Shown: positions 26,448 through 35,717 of the stretch, piece after piece | How positions within the stretch are numbered: the stretch's first letter is position 1 | How the letters are laid out: each line of letters opens with the position of its first letter | Source of the DNA: Aureimonas ureilytica | GTDB lineage: Bacteria; Pseudomonadota; Alphaproteobacteria; Rhizobiales; Rhizobiaceae | Assembly: GCF_001475935.1 (NCBI RefSeq) | Contig: NZ_LDQA01000009.1 | Coordinates: 86,904 to 150,903, forward strand | Length of the DNA: 64,000 bases | Direction: 5' to 3' | The notes under the pieces: model-generated | The model's input: the letters and a program-made list of their open reading frames with translations, nothing else | Databases searched by the model: none | What the model was told of the DNA's origin: nothing | Program-made: the position numbers and the translations under genes

Positions 26448-26757
26448 CTGGTTATCTCTCGCTATTCATATCGGGAGATGCACGATGATGCCCGATCAGT
26501 CAATCACAAGGAGGAATAATGCCGAATTCGGCATCATTCGACTTCTGCCTATCCTGCCCATCGGCGCGGCATGAAGGGTCGTTTAAGGTAAGGAGAGCCT
26601 CGTGTGACGTGTCGGCCTGCCACCAAGAAACTTCACCCATCCTTTAAAGAATGAAGTATGAGGAACAGACAGGCGTGCTTCGTGATTTGGGATGGGCTTT
26701 CGAAGGCCAATCCGCATCGCTAGGAGCCGATGGGACGTAGATCGGATCGCTTTTGGC
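26448..26757. other. intergenic region with 16-bp palindrome
   Basis: 310 nt between divergent genes. ATGCCGAATTCGGCAT at 26519-26534 is a perfect palindrome in an AT-rich context; it is a candidate operator for the DeoR regulator or another factor. Nothing else was recognised. Confidence 0.5.
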
Positions 26758-27669
26758 ATGACGGACCTTGTCATCGGGATACCAACCTTTCGGCGCCCCG
26801 CCCTTCTGACCAAGCTGCTCGAAAGTCTCCGGCCGGAGATCGCCGGCCGTATGGTGACGGTTCTCGTCGCCGACAATGATTGCGACCCCGCGATCGAGGC
26901 GCTCGTCGCCGCCTTTCCGCGCGAGGAGGGGCAGCGCTTCGTCTATGTGCCCGTCTCCGAACGCGGCCTGTCTCCGGTTCGCAACAGCCTCGTGGACGCG
27001 GCCTTACGCGAAGCGCCGGACTGGCGGCGGCTCATCATGTTGGACGATGACGGGCATGTGGCGGAAGGCTGGCTGGCGACCCTGCTCGGCTGCGCCGATG
27101 CCTACGAGCCGCATCTTCTGGGCGGCCCGGTCGAGGGTCTGCTCCCGTCCGATGCCGGGCTTTTCGCGCGCAACAGCATCTATGCCAGCCGGCGCGGCAC
27201 CAGAACGGGGCCGACCAAGCTCCTGCGCGGCGCGCAGAACCTTCTGATCTCGCGCCGCCTGCTCGACCTCGTGGAACGCCCCCTTTTCCGCAACGCCTAT
27301 AAATCCTCCGGCGGGGAGGATTACGACTTCTTCCGCCGGGTACGCGCGGCGGGTGGGGAGATCGTCTGGTGCGAGGAGGCCGTGGTCTACGAGCCGACGC
27401 CGACCCCGCTGCTGCGCACGGCCAAGGTGCTGGAGCGCTACTACACGACCGGCATCTACATGGCGAAGATCGACCAGAGCTATGACGGCGCGGGTGCGGC
27501 CTGGCGCTTGGCCGTGAAGGGCAGCGTCGGTTCGCTCGCCCGTCTCGCCTTGTCGCTGCCACAGCTGCGCAAGGATCCGATCGCCAAGAACCTCCTGTCG
27601 GTCGCCCATCACGCCGGCCGCCTTGTCGGCATGGTCGGCGGCAACACGTCCCGATACGCCAAGCGATAG
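26758..27669 (+). CDS. glycosyltransferase family 2
   Basis: 303 residues from ATG 26758. The GT-A fold begins LVIGIPTFRRPALLTKLLES; the DXD-like nucleotide-sugar site is IMLDDDGHVAEGWL. Later motifs AQNLLISRRLLD and GGEDYDFFRRVRAAG (ED catalytic pair) fit GT2 enzymes. A C-terminal helical tail ~60 residues long has no membrane segment. An upstream in-frame ATG at 26692 exists but no ribosome-binding site favours it. It stands alone, so the acceptor (exopolysaccharide, glycolipid or protein) cannot be guessed. Confidence 0.87.
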   Translation: MTDLVIGIPTFRRPALLTKLLESLRPEIAGRMVTVLVADNDCDPAIEALVAAFPREEGQRFVYVPVSERGLSPVRNSLVDAALREAPDWRRLIMLDDDGHVAEGWLATLLGCADAYEPHLLGGPVEGLLPSDAGLFARNSIYASRRGTRTGPTKLLRGAQNLLISRRLLDLVERPLFRNAYKSSGGEDYDFFRRVRAAGGEIVWCEEAVVYEPTPTPLLRTAKVLERYYTTGIYMAKIDQSYDGAGAAWRLAVKGSVGSLARLALSLPQLRKDPIAKNLLSVAHHAGRLVGMVGGNTSRYAKR

Positions 27670-27754
27670 GTCAGGCGCAGCGCGCTCTCGGACCCTCGAT
27701 GCTGCGCGTCAGTCACGCTCCCCAAAGCAGCGCACCGCTTCGCCCTCTCACAAA

Positions 27755-27798
27755 AAAGGCCGCGCTTCCGTTCCCATCTGGGAGGAAGCGCGGCCTTT
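27755..27798. terminator. strong bidirectional terminator
   Basis: Perfect 15-bp stem, AAAGGCCGCGCTTCC at 27755-27769 and GGAAGCGCGGCCTTT at 27784-27798, with an A-run before it. It separates the convergent GT2 and DMT-transporter genes. Confidence 0.92.
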
Positions 27799-27819
27799 GC
27801 GTTTCGAGCGAAGGGGCGA

Positions 27820-28710
27820 TCAGGCGCCGAGCGAACCGGCGGGCTTGGGCAGGGCGGGCACCACGCGCCGGTCGTCGCCGCCGCTGAGCGTCATCATTCC
27901 GCAGAAGCCGACCAGCGCCATGCCGGCGACGGCCAGCGGATCGGGGAACTCGCCGAAGAGCACGGCGCCCAGAAGCGCGGCCCAGACGATCTGGCTGTAC
28001 TGCGTCGGCGCGATGCGGCTGGCGGGCGTCAGGCGGGCCGCGACCACCATCGTGATATTGCCGATGCCCGCGCACAGGCCGCCCACGACCAGGATCGGCC
28101 AATGCTGCACGGACGGCATCACGAAATGCGGGATCATCAGGAGGCCGTTGGTCAGCGTTGCCGCCGTCAGCACGCCGCCCACCAGTGTCAGGCGCTTTTC
28201 CGTCTGCCCGAGCGAGCGCAGCAGAATGGCGCTGAGCGCGCCGCTGAAGGCGCAGACGATGGCGGCCAGATGGCCGAGCGTCAGGGCGTTGAAGCCGGGG
28301 CGCACGACCAGCATGACGCCCGCGAGGCCGCCGAGCAGCGCCAGCCAGCGCGAGGGGCCGACCGTCTCCTTCAGGAGCACCATGGAGAGAACGGCGACGA
28401 AGACCGGAAGCAGGAAGATCAGAGAGTAGGCTTCCGCCATCGGCAGATGGGTGAAGGCGTAGATCGCCGACATGCCGCCGACCGTGCCGGTCGTCATGCG
28501 CGCCAGAACCATCCAGGGGCGATGCGGGCGCAGGATCGAGCGCCAGCTCTCGTCCGCGCGCTTGGACAGAAGCGCGGGCCCGAGCGCGATCAGCGAGACG
28601 AAGAAGCCGATCTCGAACACGGGAAGCTGGCTGCCGAGCAGCTTTCCGGCCGCGTCGGAACAGGAATAGGAAAAATACGCGAGGAACGCGAGGAGAATGC
28701 CGGACTGCAT
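27820..28710 (-). CDS. DMT superfamily (EamA) transporter
   Basis: About 296 residues from ATG 28710, giving the usual family length and starting with a membrane helix (MQSGILLAFLAYFSYSC). Ten helices are arranged as two EamA repeats; typical elements are MAEAYSLIFLLPVFVAVLSM and RIAPTQYSQIVWAALLGAVLFGE. The family exports metabolites or drugs. In-frame starts further upstream (to 28869) would add a positively charged, non-homologous leader, and no Shine-Dalgarno decides between them. Substrate unknown. Confidence 0.85.
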   Translation of the reverse strand: MQSGILLAFLAYFSYSCSDAAGKLLGSQLPVFEIGFFVSLIALGPALLSKRADESWRSILRPHRPWMVLARMTTGTVGGMSAIYAFTHLPMAEAYSLIFLLPVFVAVLSMVLLKETVGPSRWLALLGGLAGVMLVVRPGFNALTLGHLAAIVCAFSGALSAILLRSLGQTEKRLTLVGGVLTAATLTNGLLMIPHFVMPSVQHWPILVVGGLCAGIGNITMVVAARLTPASRIAPTQYSQIVWAALLGAVLFGEFPDPLAVAGMALVGFCGMMTLSGGDDRRVVPALPKPAGSLGA

Positions 28711-29121
28711 CGGATGCGACTTTGCAAAAAAGGAAAGGCCGGCATCGCGAGCGGACGATCGTTTGCCCTTGCGGGCGCGCATTCGGGACGGGGAGGTCGG
28801 CAGGCACATCATGGCACCTGGGCCTTGATAAATCCTTTTCCGCGCCGCGCCGCAACGCCCCTTCGCCACACGTCCCGATCATATAATCTTACGCTGTCAC
28901 GCGCGGCGTGATGACACAGCGCGCCCCGTCAAACTGCGGCAAAACCAAGGAAAAGCGCGTGGCGGAAATAAGAAATTGGAGATGATGCCAGGACAGCGCG
29001 CCCGCGCCCGTCACACCTCCCGACAGGCGCGAAAGTTACGAACCTCCCCTCGACTTCGCACCTGCAAAAAGGGCGAATGCGTCACCGCACCCGCCCTCAA
29101 AGATGCCATGGATGTCAGCAC
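28711..29121. other. intergenic region with weak terminator
   Basis: 411 nt between the DMT gene start and the thuB-like gene end. AGGGCG (29070-29075) and CGCCCT (29092-29097) with an inner GCG/CGC pair form an imperfect hairpin preceded by AAAAA, a likely terminator of the thuAB transcript. The rest should hold the DMT promoter; no gene is supported. Confidence 0.55.
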
Positions 29122-30180
29122 TCAATCGACGGCCAGCATCCGCCCTTCCGCATCCGACACGAAGCAGAGGTCGAGAAGCTTCTGGATGCCGGCGGCATGG
29201 CGAAAGTTCGGCTGGCCGTTCTCGCCCGACAGAAGCGCCATGGCGAAACGGTGCTCGTTGCGCGGCGTCACCGGGCAGTCCACGCGAACCCAGGTCTGCG
29301 TTTCCATATCGGCCCCGAGACAGGCTTCGAGGCGCGAGTCCTGATGGTTGGCCCAGATGCGCAGCGCGCCCCGCTCTCCGTAGATGGCGAGGTTCAGGTC
29401 GTTCAGATTGCCTGTGGCATAGCGGGACATGTGCACGACGCCGAGCGCGCCGTTCGACATCTCGACCGTCATGGCGACGCTGTCGTTGACATCCAGCTTG
29501 TAGGCGCCGATCGCCCCGCCCTCGGCCTTGTCATAGGTCTTCATGCGGGCCTGAAGCGCCGCGAAGTCGAGCCCCGTACCGAAGCTCACGAAGTCGAGGA
29601 TATGGATGCCGATATCGCCGAGTACGCCCTTCGAGCCATGCTCGGACGACAAGCGCCACAGCCAGCGTTCGTCCGTGCGCCAGTCGCCCCAATGGCCGGC
29701 CGTGAGCCAGCTTTGGAGATAGCTCGCCTCCAGATGCCGGATTGTGCCGATGCGCCCGTCATCCACCATGCGCCGCGCCATCTGGATCGCATGAGCATTG
29801 CGATAGGTGAGGTTCACCATGTTGATGAGCCCCGCCGCCTCTGCAGCCTCGGTCATCGCTATCGCGTCGGGAAAGTTCACCGCTAAGGGCTTCTCGCAAA
29901 AGACCGGCTTTCCGGCGGCGAGAAGTTGCAGCGTCGTCGGCTTGTGAACGCCGTCGGGCGTCGAGTTCACGGCCGCGTCGAACTCATCCCAAGCGATGGC
30001 GTCGGCCAGCGAGCCGAAGGTCTGCGGAATGGAATGCTCGAGCGCGAAGAGACGGGCGCGCTCGATATTCGTATCGACCGCCGCGACCACCGTCATGCCG
30101 GGTATGGAGGAGAAATGCTCGGCATGGCGAGCGGCGATGCCGCCCGTGCCAAGGATCAGGATGCGCCGTTCCTCGCTCAT
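29122..30180 (-). CDS. thuB: Gfo/Idh/MocA family oxidoreductase, ThuB-like
   Basis: 352 residues. The Rossmann NAD(P)-binding fold starts [17 protein letters not shown]; the catalytic EKP motif appears in [13 protein letters not shown], and the second domain has [16 protein letters not shown] with the conserved histidine region. In rhizobia thuA and thuB act together in trehalose and related disaccharide use, ThuB being a dehydrogenase of this family. The ATG overlaps the thuA stop by 4 nt (ATGA), so the two are translationally coupled. The ThuEFGK transporter genes are not nearby, so the name is by similarity and context only. Confidence 0.8.
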   Translation of the reverse strand: MSEERRILILGTGGIAARHAEHFSSIPGMTVVAAVDTNIERARLFALEHSIPQTFGSLADAIAWDEFDAAVNSTPDGVHKPTTLQLLAAGKPVFCEKPLAVNFPDAIAMTEAAEAAGLINMVNLTYRNAHAIQMARRMVDDGRIGTIRHLEASYLQSWLTAGHWGDWRTDERWLWRLSSEHGSKGVLGDIGIHILDFVSFGTGLDFAALQARMKTYDKAEGGAIGAYKLDVNDSVAMTVEMSNGALGVVHMSRYATGNLNDLNLAIYGERGALRIWANHQDSRLEACLGADMETQTWVRVDCPVTPRNEHRFAMALLSGENGQPNFRHAAGIQKLLDLCFVSDAEGRMLAVD

Positions 30181-30962
30181 CGATAGCCGGCCTCGCCGGC
30201 CTTGTGGAGCGAGCCGCCCTTCTTCTCGATCTTTTCACGCGCCTGATCGATCGGCACGTTGGGCGCCTCGGCCACCTCGCGCCAGGGCTTGGCGGGATTG
30301 TAGGCCCAATGGACGGCATTGTGCAGAACGCGGCGAATATTGGGATCGTGATAGATCGGATAGGTCTCGTGACCGGGCTCGAAGTAGAAGATGCGCCCGG
30401 CCCCGCGCTGGTAGGTGAGGCCCGAGCGGAACACCTCGCCGCCCTCGAACCAGGAGACGAAGACGGTCTCCAGCGGCTCGGGGACAAGGAAGGGCTCGCC
30501 ATACATTTCTGAGTTCGGCAGTTCGATCGCCTTGTCGATGCCTTGCGTGATCGGGTGGCTCGGATTGATCACCCAAAGCCGCTCGCGCTCCCCCGCCTCG
30601 CGCCAACGCAGCGAACAGGGCGTGCCCATCAGACGCTTGAAGATCTTGGAGAAATGGCCGGAATGGAGGACGAGAAGGCCCATGCCTTCATGAACGCGCT
30701 GCGCCACACGCTCGACGATCGCGTCCTCGACTCGGCCATGCGCCTTGTGTCCCCACCAGACGAGAACGTCCGTGGCATCGAGCTTCTCCTGGGTCAGCCC
30801 ATGTTCGGGCTCTTCCAGGGTCGCGGTGGAAAGGGTCAGCTCGCCATCCTCGGCCAGCCCGTCCGCGATGGTGCGATGAATCCCGTCCGGGTAGATCGAT
30901 CGGACGGTCTCGTTTTCCTTTTCGTGCAGATATTCGTTCCACACGGTCACACGGATCGGCAT
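30177..30962 (-). CDS. thuA: ThuA family (trehalose utilisation) protein
   Basis: 261 residues of the ThuA family, a glutamine-amidotransferase-like fold. Key stretches: [13 protein letters not shown] at the N terminus, [33 protein letters not shown] and [14 protein letters not shown]. It is needed for metabolism of trehalose-type disaccharides in rhizobia, together with the oxidoreductase encoded next in the operon. Preceded by an AGGGAGG-rich leader. Trehalose synthesis genes start only 180 nt downstream on the same strand, an interesting pairing of breakdown and synthesis. Confidence 0.88.
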   Translation of the reverse strand: MPIRVTVWNEYLHEKENETVRSIYPDGIHRTIADGLAEDGELTLSTATLEEPEHGLTQEKLDATDVLVWWGHKAHGRVEDAIVERVAQRVHEGMGLLVLHSGHFSKIFKRLMGTPCSLRWREAGERERLWVINPSHPITQGIDKAIELPNSEMYGEPFLVPEPLETVFVSWFEGGEVFRSGLTYQRGAGRIFYFEPGHETYPIYHDPNIRRVLHNAVHWAYNPAKPWREVAEAPNVPIDQAREKIEKKGGSLHKAGEAGYR

Positions 30963-31104
30963 CCTGGCTTCCCTCCTCCTCGGCCCGTCGCGGGATGGTC
31001 CGCGTCGTTCTCAGCCTGATATGAACGGCCTTCGGGACTGAAACCTTCGCGATGAATCGGACCTCATTGCGACCGCTTCAGTCCCCTGCTCGTGTCGCAT
31101 CACA

Positions 31105-31133
31105 GGGTGGCCGGAGCATGGACCCGACCACCC
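31105..31133 (-). terminator. possible terminator upstream of treY end
   Basis: GGGTGG (31105-31110) and CCACCC (31128-31133) with CGG/CCG continuation form a hairpin just after the treY stop. There is no U-tail, so it is a weak candidate. Confidence 0.4.
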
Positions 31134-31140
31134 GAATGCG

Positions 31141-33864
31141 TCAGTCGGCCAGAAGCAGCGCCACGGGCATTTCGGACAAGATGTCGGCGAGCTTGAAGCT
31201 GGCCCCGCTGCCGACCTCCCTGCTCGCCAAGATGTCCTCGAAGCGCGCCCCCGCCAGGTGAGACGGCAAACGAACCGCCGTATCGCCCCACTCGGACGCC
31301 TCCAGCATCGGGATGTCGGCGCCCTCACCCAGAAGCTGCAAGGCGAGACGCGGCGCGATCGTCACCGCGACATGGCCCTCATTGTCGGTGCGCGCGAAGG
31401 CGACCACATGGTCCGCCTTTGCGCCTGTCACCTCCAGCGGGATGTAGCGGCCCTTGGTGAACAGCTCGGGCGCGCGGATGCGGGCCTTCAGTGCAGCAGC
31501 GGTGAGCTTGGCCTTCACGCGTCCGTCGCGCCAGTGCGGCAGGCTGGCCGCGATCGTCTCGCCGTCTTCCATCGCGCGCTGGCGGGCGGCGAAGTCGATC
31601 TTGCGGCGATTGTCGGGGTCCACGAGGCTGAGATCGTAGAACTCGGTGCCCTGATAGATATCGGGAACGCCCGGCGCAGTGAGCTTGATCAGGGTCTGCG
31701 ACAGCGAATTCAGCGCGCCGGCCACGACGAAGGACTGCGACTGCTTCCAGAAGCGAGCCAGAAGATCGCCCGTCTCCTTCTGCGAGAGAATGGCCGAAAC
31801 GAAGCCCTTCAGCGCACTCTCGTAAGCCTCGTTGGGCGCGGTCCAGCTCGTGTAGCGCTTGGCCTCGCGCACGGCCTTTTCGGCAAAGGCCAGAAGCCGG
31901 CTTTCCAGTTCCTCGCGCAGCTTGGCGTCGGCCGGGTCGAAATCGGCGGGGATGACGCCGAGCAGCGACTGGTAGAAGCCCCATTCCGTCGCGGGGTCGG
32001 GCGAGACATGACTGTCGCCCATGGCGGGGTCGCCCATGGTCTTGCGCCAGGGCTGCATGGCCTCGGCCATGTCCTTCACCAGCGCGGCCCAGCGCTCGGG
32101 CGCTTCGCTCAAGGTGTAGAGGCGCGCGCGCGCGTCCTCGCCGCGCTTGGTGTCGTGGGTGGAGGAAGCCATGAGCCCTTCGGGCTGGTCCTCCAGCCGG
32201 ATCGCCATGTCCTCGTGGAAGCGCTCGGGCGAACTGCCGTAATGATCCGGCTCGCCGCCGACTTCGTTGAGCGCGATCAGACGGTTGTAGCGATAGAAGA
32301 CCGTGTCCTCCACGGCCTTGGCCATGACCGCGCCGGTCGTCTGCTGAAAGCGGCGGGTGAAGTTCAGCGCGCCCGTGACATCGCGTCCATCCTCGAAATT
32401 CAGCTTGAGCAGGCGACCAACGAAGTCGATCGGCTCGTCGGCCTCGACCTTCCGGGTTCCCTTGGCGCGCTCCACCGTCTCGTCGATGACGATGATGTCG
32501 TCCTCCGGCACGCCCGCCACGCCGCAATAGGTGCGATAGACCGGCAGGGCGGTCGCCACCTCGACGATCGACCGGCTCATGTCGTCGCGGCCGAAATCGC
32601 GCGTTTCGAGATCGCTCGCCGCGACCTGCATGGCGGTTTCAGTCAGAACCTGAAGCTCGCCGGCGAGATTATGCGTAAAGATCGCGCGCTTCTGGTCCGC
32701 GATCATCGCCCGCAGATCTTCGTCGCCGCCGACGAACTCGGCATAGGCGCGCGTCATCGCCTCTTCCTGAGACCCGTCGACATAGAGGCCCGAAACGGCG
32801 GTGATGAACTCGTAGCCTGTGGTGCCAGCGATGTTCCAGCTTTTGCGCAGGCGCTCCGGCCCGGTCAGGATCTTCTCGACATGGATCGCGACGTCGCGGC
32901 GCAGCGCCTCGAAGCCGGCAGCGAGTTCCGCCAGATAGCCCTTGGGGTCAGCCACGCCGTCCACATGGTCGATGCGGATGCCGTCCAACCGGCGCTCGCG
33001 CGCCAGCTGGTAGATCGTGCGGTGCGAGTCGCGGAAGACGCGGCGCATCTCCTGGCGCACGCCGATGAGGTCGGCGATCTCGAAGAAGCGGCGATAGGAG
33101 AGTTTTTCGCGCGCCAGACGCCACCAGGCGAGCCGCCAGGCCTGCGCCTCGTGGAAGGCATGGAGCGCGTTGCGGTCGGCGTTCAGCGCCTCGATGCCGG
33201 CCTTCAGCGCGGCGAGGAAGGCGGGGTCGGCGACATGCTCGGCGAAACGCTCGCCCAGTTCCTCGCCATCGGCCGGCACGGCGGCGGAGAAGCGGCGCAC
33301 CAGACTGTCGCGCTCGGGGTGATCCACGAAGGAGAAGACGTGGCTCAGCGTGCGCGGGTCCACCGGCAGGCCATAGCCATTGGCGGAGAAGCGGACCTCG
33401 CCCCGATCCTCGTCATAGACGACCTCCAGCGCGCCGCCCCGCAGCGCCTCGCCATAGGGCGTGCCGAGGGTCGGGATGAGGATTTTCTCCTCGTCCCAGG
33501 AAATGTCGAAGGTCTGCGCATAGCGGCTTTCGCGGCCCCAGCGCAGGACATCCTCCCACCAGCGGTTCTCCTGCGAGACGCCCATATGGTTCGGCACGAA
33601 GTCGAGGATCAGGCCGAGATCGGCCTTCATCAGCTGATCGCTCAAGGAGCCCAGCCCCGCATCGCCGCCCAGTTCTTCTTCGAAGCGGTTATAGTCCACG
33701 ACGTCATAGCCATGGGTGGAACCGGGCGAGGCCGCGAAGACGGGCGAGGCGTAGAGATGGCTCGCCCCCAGCGTCTTGAGATAGGGCACGAGCCCCTCGG
33801 CTTGCGAAAAGCCGGTCCCCTCGCGGAACTGCAGGCGATAGGTCGCGATCAGCGGACGGCTCAT
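31141..33864 (-). CDS. treY: maltooligosyl trehalose synthase
   Basis: 907 residues, GH13 family. It converts the reducing-end maltose of maltodextrin to trehalose. It starts PLIATYRLQFREGTGF and FVPNHMGVSQENRWWEDVL, both TreY hallmarks. The catalytic region is DGIRIDHVDGVADPKGYL (nucleophile aspartate) and HVEKILTGPERLRKSWNIAG (glutamate region); HDTKRGEDARARL is another family marker. It is last in the treZ-malQ-treY operon and its ATG overlaps the malQ stop by 4 nt. Trehalose is freed by TreZ. Confidence 0.96.
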   Translation of the reverse strand: MSRPLIATYRLQFREGTGFSQAEGLVPYLKTLGASHLYASPVFAASPGSTHGYDVVDYNRFEEELGGDAGLGSLSDQLMKADLGLILDFVPNHMGVSQENRWWEDVLRWGRESRYAQTFDISWDEEKILIPTLGTPYGEALRGGALEVVYDEDRGEVRFSANGYGLPVDPRTLSHVFSFVDHPERDSLVRRFSAAVPADGEELGERFAEHVADPAFLAALKAGIEALNADRNALHAFHEAQAWRLAWWRLAREKLSYRRFFEIADLIGVRQEMRRVFRDSHRTIYQLARERRLDGIRIDHVDGVADPKGYLAELAAGFEALRRDVAIHVEKILTGPERLRKSWNIAGTTGYEFITAVSGLYVDGSQEEAMTRAYAEFVGGDEDLRAMIADQKRAIFTHNLAGELQVLTETAMQVAASDLETRDFGRDDMSRSIVEVATALPVYRTYCGVAGVPEDDIIVIDETVERAKGTRKVEADEPIDFVGRLLKLNFEDGRDVTGALNFTRRFQQTTGAVMAKAVEDTVFYRYNRLIALNEVGGEPDHYGSSPERFHEDMAIRLEDQPEGLMASSTHDTKRGEDARARLYTLSEAPERWAALVKDMAEAMQPWRKTMGDPAMGDSHVSPDPATEWGFYQSLLGVIPADFDPADAKLREELESRLLAFAEKAVREAKRYTSWTAPNEAYESALKGFVSAILSQKETGDLLARFWKQSQSFVVAGALNSLSQTLIKLTAPGVPDIYQGTEFYDLSLVDPDNRRKIDFAARQRAMEDGETIAASLPHWRDGRVKAKLTAAALKARIRAPELFTKGRYIPLEVTGAKADHVVAFARTDNEGHVAVTIAPRLALQLLGEGADIPMLEASEWGDTAVRLPSHLAGARFEDILASREVGSGASFKLADILSEMPVALLLAD

Positions 33865-35717
33865 GGGGTCTCCGGTCTCTCGTCGCGCATCGCGCGAGCC
33901 ATGGCTTGGAAGCGTTCGTCGGCGGCCAGATCATCCAGACGGATGTCGGAGCGAACGCGCCAATTGGGGTATTCGTCGGTCGTGCCCGGCAGGTTGGGCT
34001 GTTTCTCGGAGGCGATCATGTCCTCCATCTGCACCGCGAAAAGCATGGAGCGCGTGCGCGCGCCGAAGCGATGGATCGCGATCGCCAGCTCAAAAGGCAG
34101 GCGCTCCGGCAGGTCCGCGCCTTCGTTCGCCGCGTGATAGTCGGGCGGCAGGAGCCGCTCGTATTGCAGCGCGGCCAGAAGCGTGCGCCGGTCGCGGTCG
34201 CGCTCGGCCAGATCGCGCTCGGTGGCGGCGGCGTTCTGCCGGCCGGTTTCGGAGCGCAGCCGGACATCGGAGCCATGCCACCAGCCCGACAGCGTGGCGA
34301 GGTCGTGGGTCGAGATACAGGCGAGCGAGGCCTGCGGATATTCCCCCGTCGCCTTGAACAGCCCGTCCTTCCAACGCTCGAAATAGAGAACCTTGTAGGA
34401 GAGGATATGGCTGTCGGCCATGGCCTCGCGGAAGCCTTCCGGCACGGTGCCCAGATCCTCGCCGATCACGAGGCAGTTCGTGTCCTGCGAGACGCGGGCC
34501 AAGGCGTCCACCATGGCGCCGAGAGGATAGCGGACATAGCCGCCGCCTCCGGAATTCGTGCCTTCGGGAATCCACCAGAGCCGCGCGAGCCCCATCGCAT
34601 GGTCGATACGGATCGCGCCCGCATGTTCCATGAGACCGGCATAGGCGGCGGCGAGCGGGGCATAATGGCGCTCGGCGAGAGCCTTGGGCGAAAGCGGTGC
34701 CAGACCCCAGTCCTGCCCGTCCGAATTGAACATGTCGGGGGGCGAGCCGACGCGCGCCGCGCGCACCGTCAGCGCCGGGTCGGCCCAGGTCTCCGCCCCA
34801 TCGGGCGAGACGCCGACGGCGAAGTCGAGATACAGGCCGATGCGCATTCCGGCCGCCTTGGCGCGGCGCTGCGCCTCGCCCAACTGCCGGTCGCACAAAT
34901 ATTGCAGCCAGATGTGGAAGCGGATCGCGTCTTCGTGGCCCGCCTCGAAGGAGGTCACCGCTTCGCCCGTGCGGTCGCGCAGCTCCTCCGGCCAATTGTG
35001 CCAACCGGCGCTGCCGCCCTCCGCGCGCATCGCCTCCGAGATCGCCTCGAACAACGCGAAGCCGCGCAGCGCGTCGCCGCCCTTCTCGGTAAAGGCGCGG
35101 AAGCTTTCGTCGGATGTGAGCCCATCCTTGGCGCTCGCATAGACCTCGCGCAGCAGCGGCACCTTCGCGGCCGCGACAGCGGGATAGTCCACCAGCTCGC
35201 CGTCCAGCCCTTCGAAGAGGTCGGGCTTCTCCGTGCGCAGGGCCGCGATGGCCGCCTCCCCGCCTTCGATCGTGTCGATCGCGAGATAGAACGGATTGAT
35301 GAAGCGGCGCGTCGAGGGCGAATAGGGGCTGTAGCGCCCGGCATCGGCCAGAAAGAGCGCATGAAGCGGATTGACGCCCACGAAGGACGCGCCGGTCTCG
35401 GCCGCGACCTCGGCCAACCGTGCCAGATCCTCGAAATCGCCGATGCCGAGATTGCGCTCCGAGCGCAGGCTGTAGAGCTGGCAGGTCACACCCCAGGAAC
35501 GGCTCGACGCCAGCCCCTCCGGCAGGGCGCAGGCAAGACTGGGCTTCTGCTCCTCGCGGGCAAAGCCCCCTTCCTCGCCTCCTTCGGGATCGACCTGAAG
35601 CGCGCTCAGGAGGCCGGACTGCGCGGCCGCGTCGATCGCCTTGGGCTCGCCCATTTCCGAAACATATCGGATTTGAATGCCGTGGCTTTCGGCCAGGGTT
35701 TCGAGGCGCTCATTCAT
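33861..35717 (-). CDS. malQ: 4-alpha-glucanotransferase (amylomaltase)
   Basis: 618 residues, GH77. The core has QLYSLRSERNLGIGDF, RIDHAMGLARLWWIPEG with the nucleophile aspartate, the acid/base glutamate in VIGEDLGTVPEGF, and STHDLATLSGWW. It transfers maltooligosyl groups between chains, presumably to recycle the short dextrins left by TreY/TreZ. Placement between treZ and treY, with 8-nt and 4-nt overlaps, makes a tightly coupled operon and supports this role. The N-terminal ~85 residues form the extra domain of large bacterial MalQ. Confidence 0.95.
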   Translation of the reverse strand: MNERLETLAESHGIQIRYVSEMGEPKAIDAAAQSGLLSALQVDPEGGEEGGFAREEQKPSLACALPEGLASSRSWGVTCQLYSLRSERNLGIGDFEDLARLAEVAAETGASFVGVNPLHALFLADAGRYSPYSPSTRRFINPFYLAIDTIEGGEAAIAALRTEKPDLFEGLDGELVDYPAVAAAKVPLLREVYASAKDGLTSDESFRAFTEKGGDALRGFALFEAISEAMRAEGGSAGWHNWPEELRDRTGEAVTSFEAGHEDAIRFHIWLQYLCDRQLGEAQRRAKAAGMRIGLYLDFAVGVSPDGAETWADPALTVRAARVGSPPDMFNSDGQDWGLAPLSPKALAERHYAPLAAAYAGLMEHAGAIRIDHAMGLARLWWIPEGTNSGGGGYVRYPLGAMVDALARVSQDTNCLVIGEDLGTVPEGFREAMADSHILSYKVLYFERWKDGLFKATGEYPQASLACISTHDLATLSGWWHGSDVRLRSETGRQNAAATERDLAERDRDRRTLLAALQYERLLPPDYHAANEGADLPERLPFELAIAIHRFGARTRSMLFAVQMEDMIASEKQPNLPGTTDEYPNWRVRSDIRLDDLAADERFQAMARAMRDERPETP

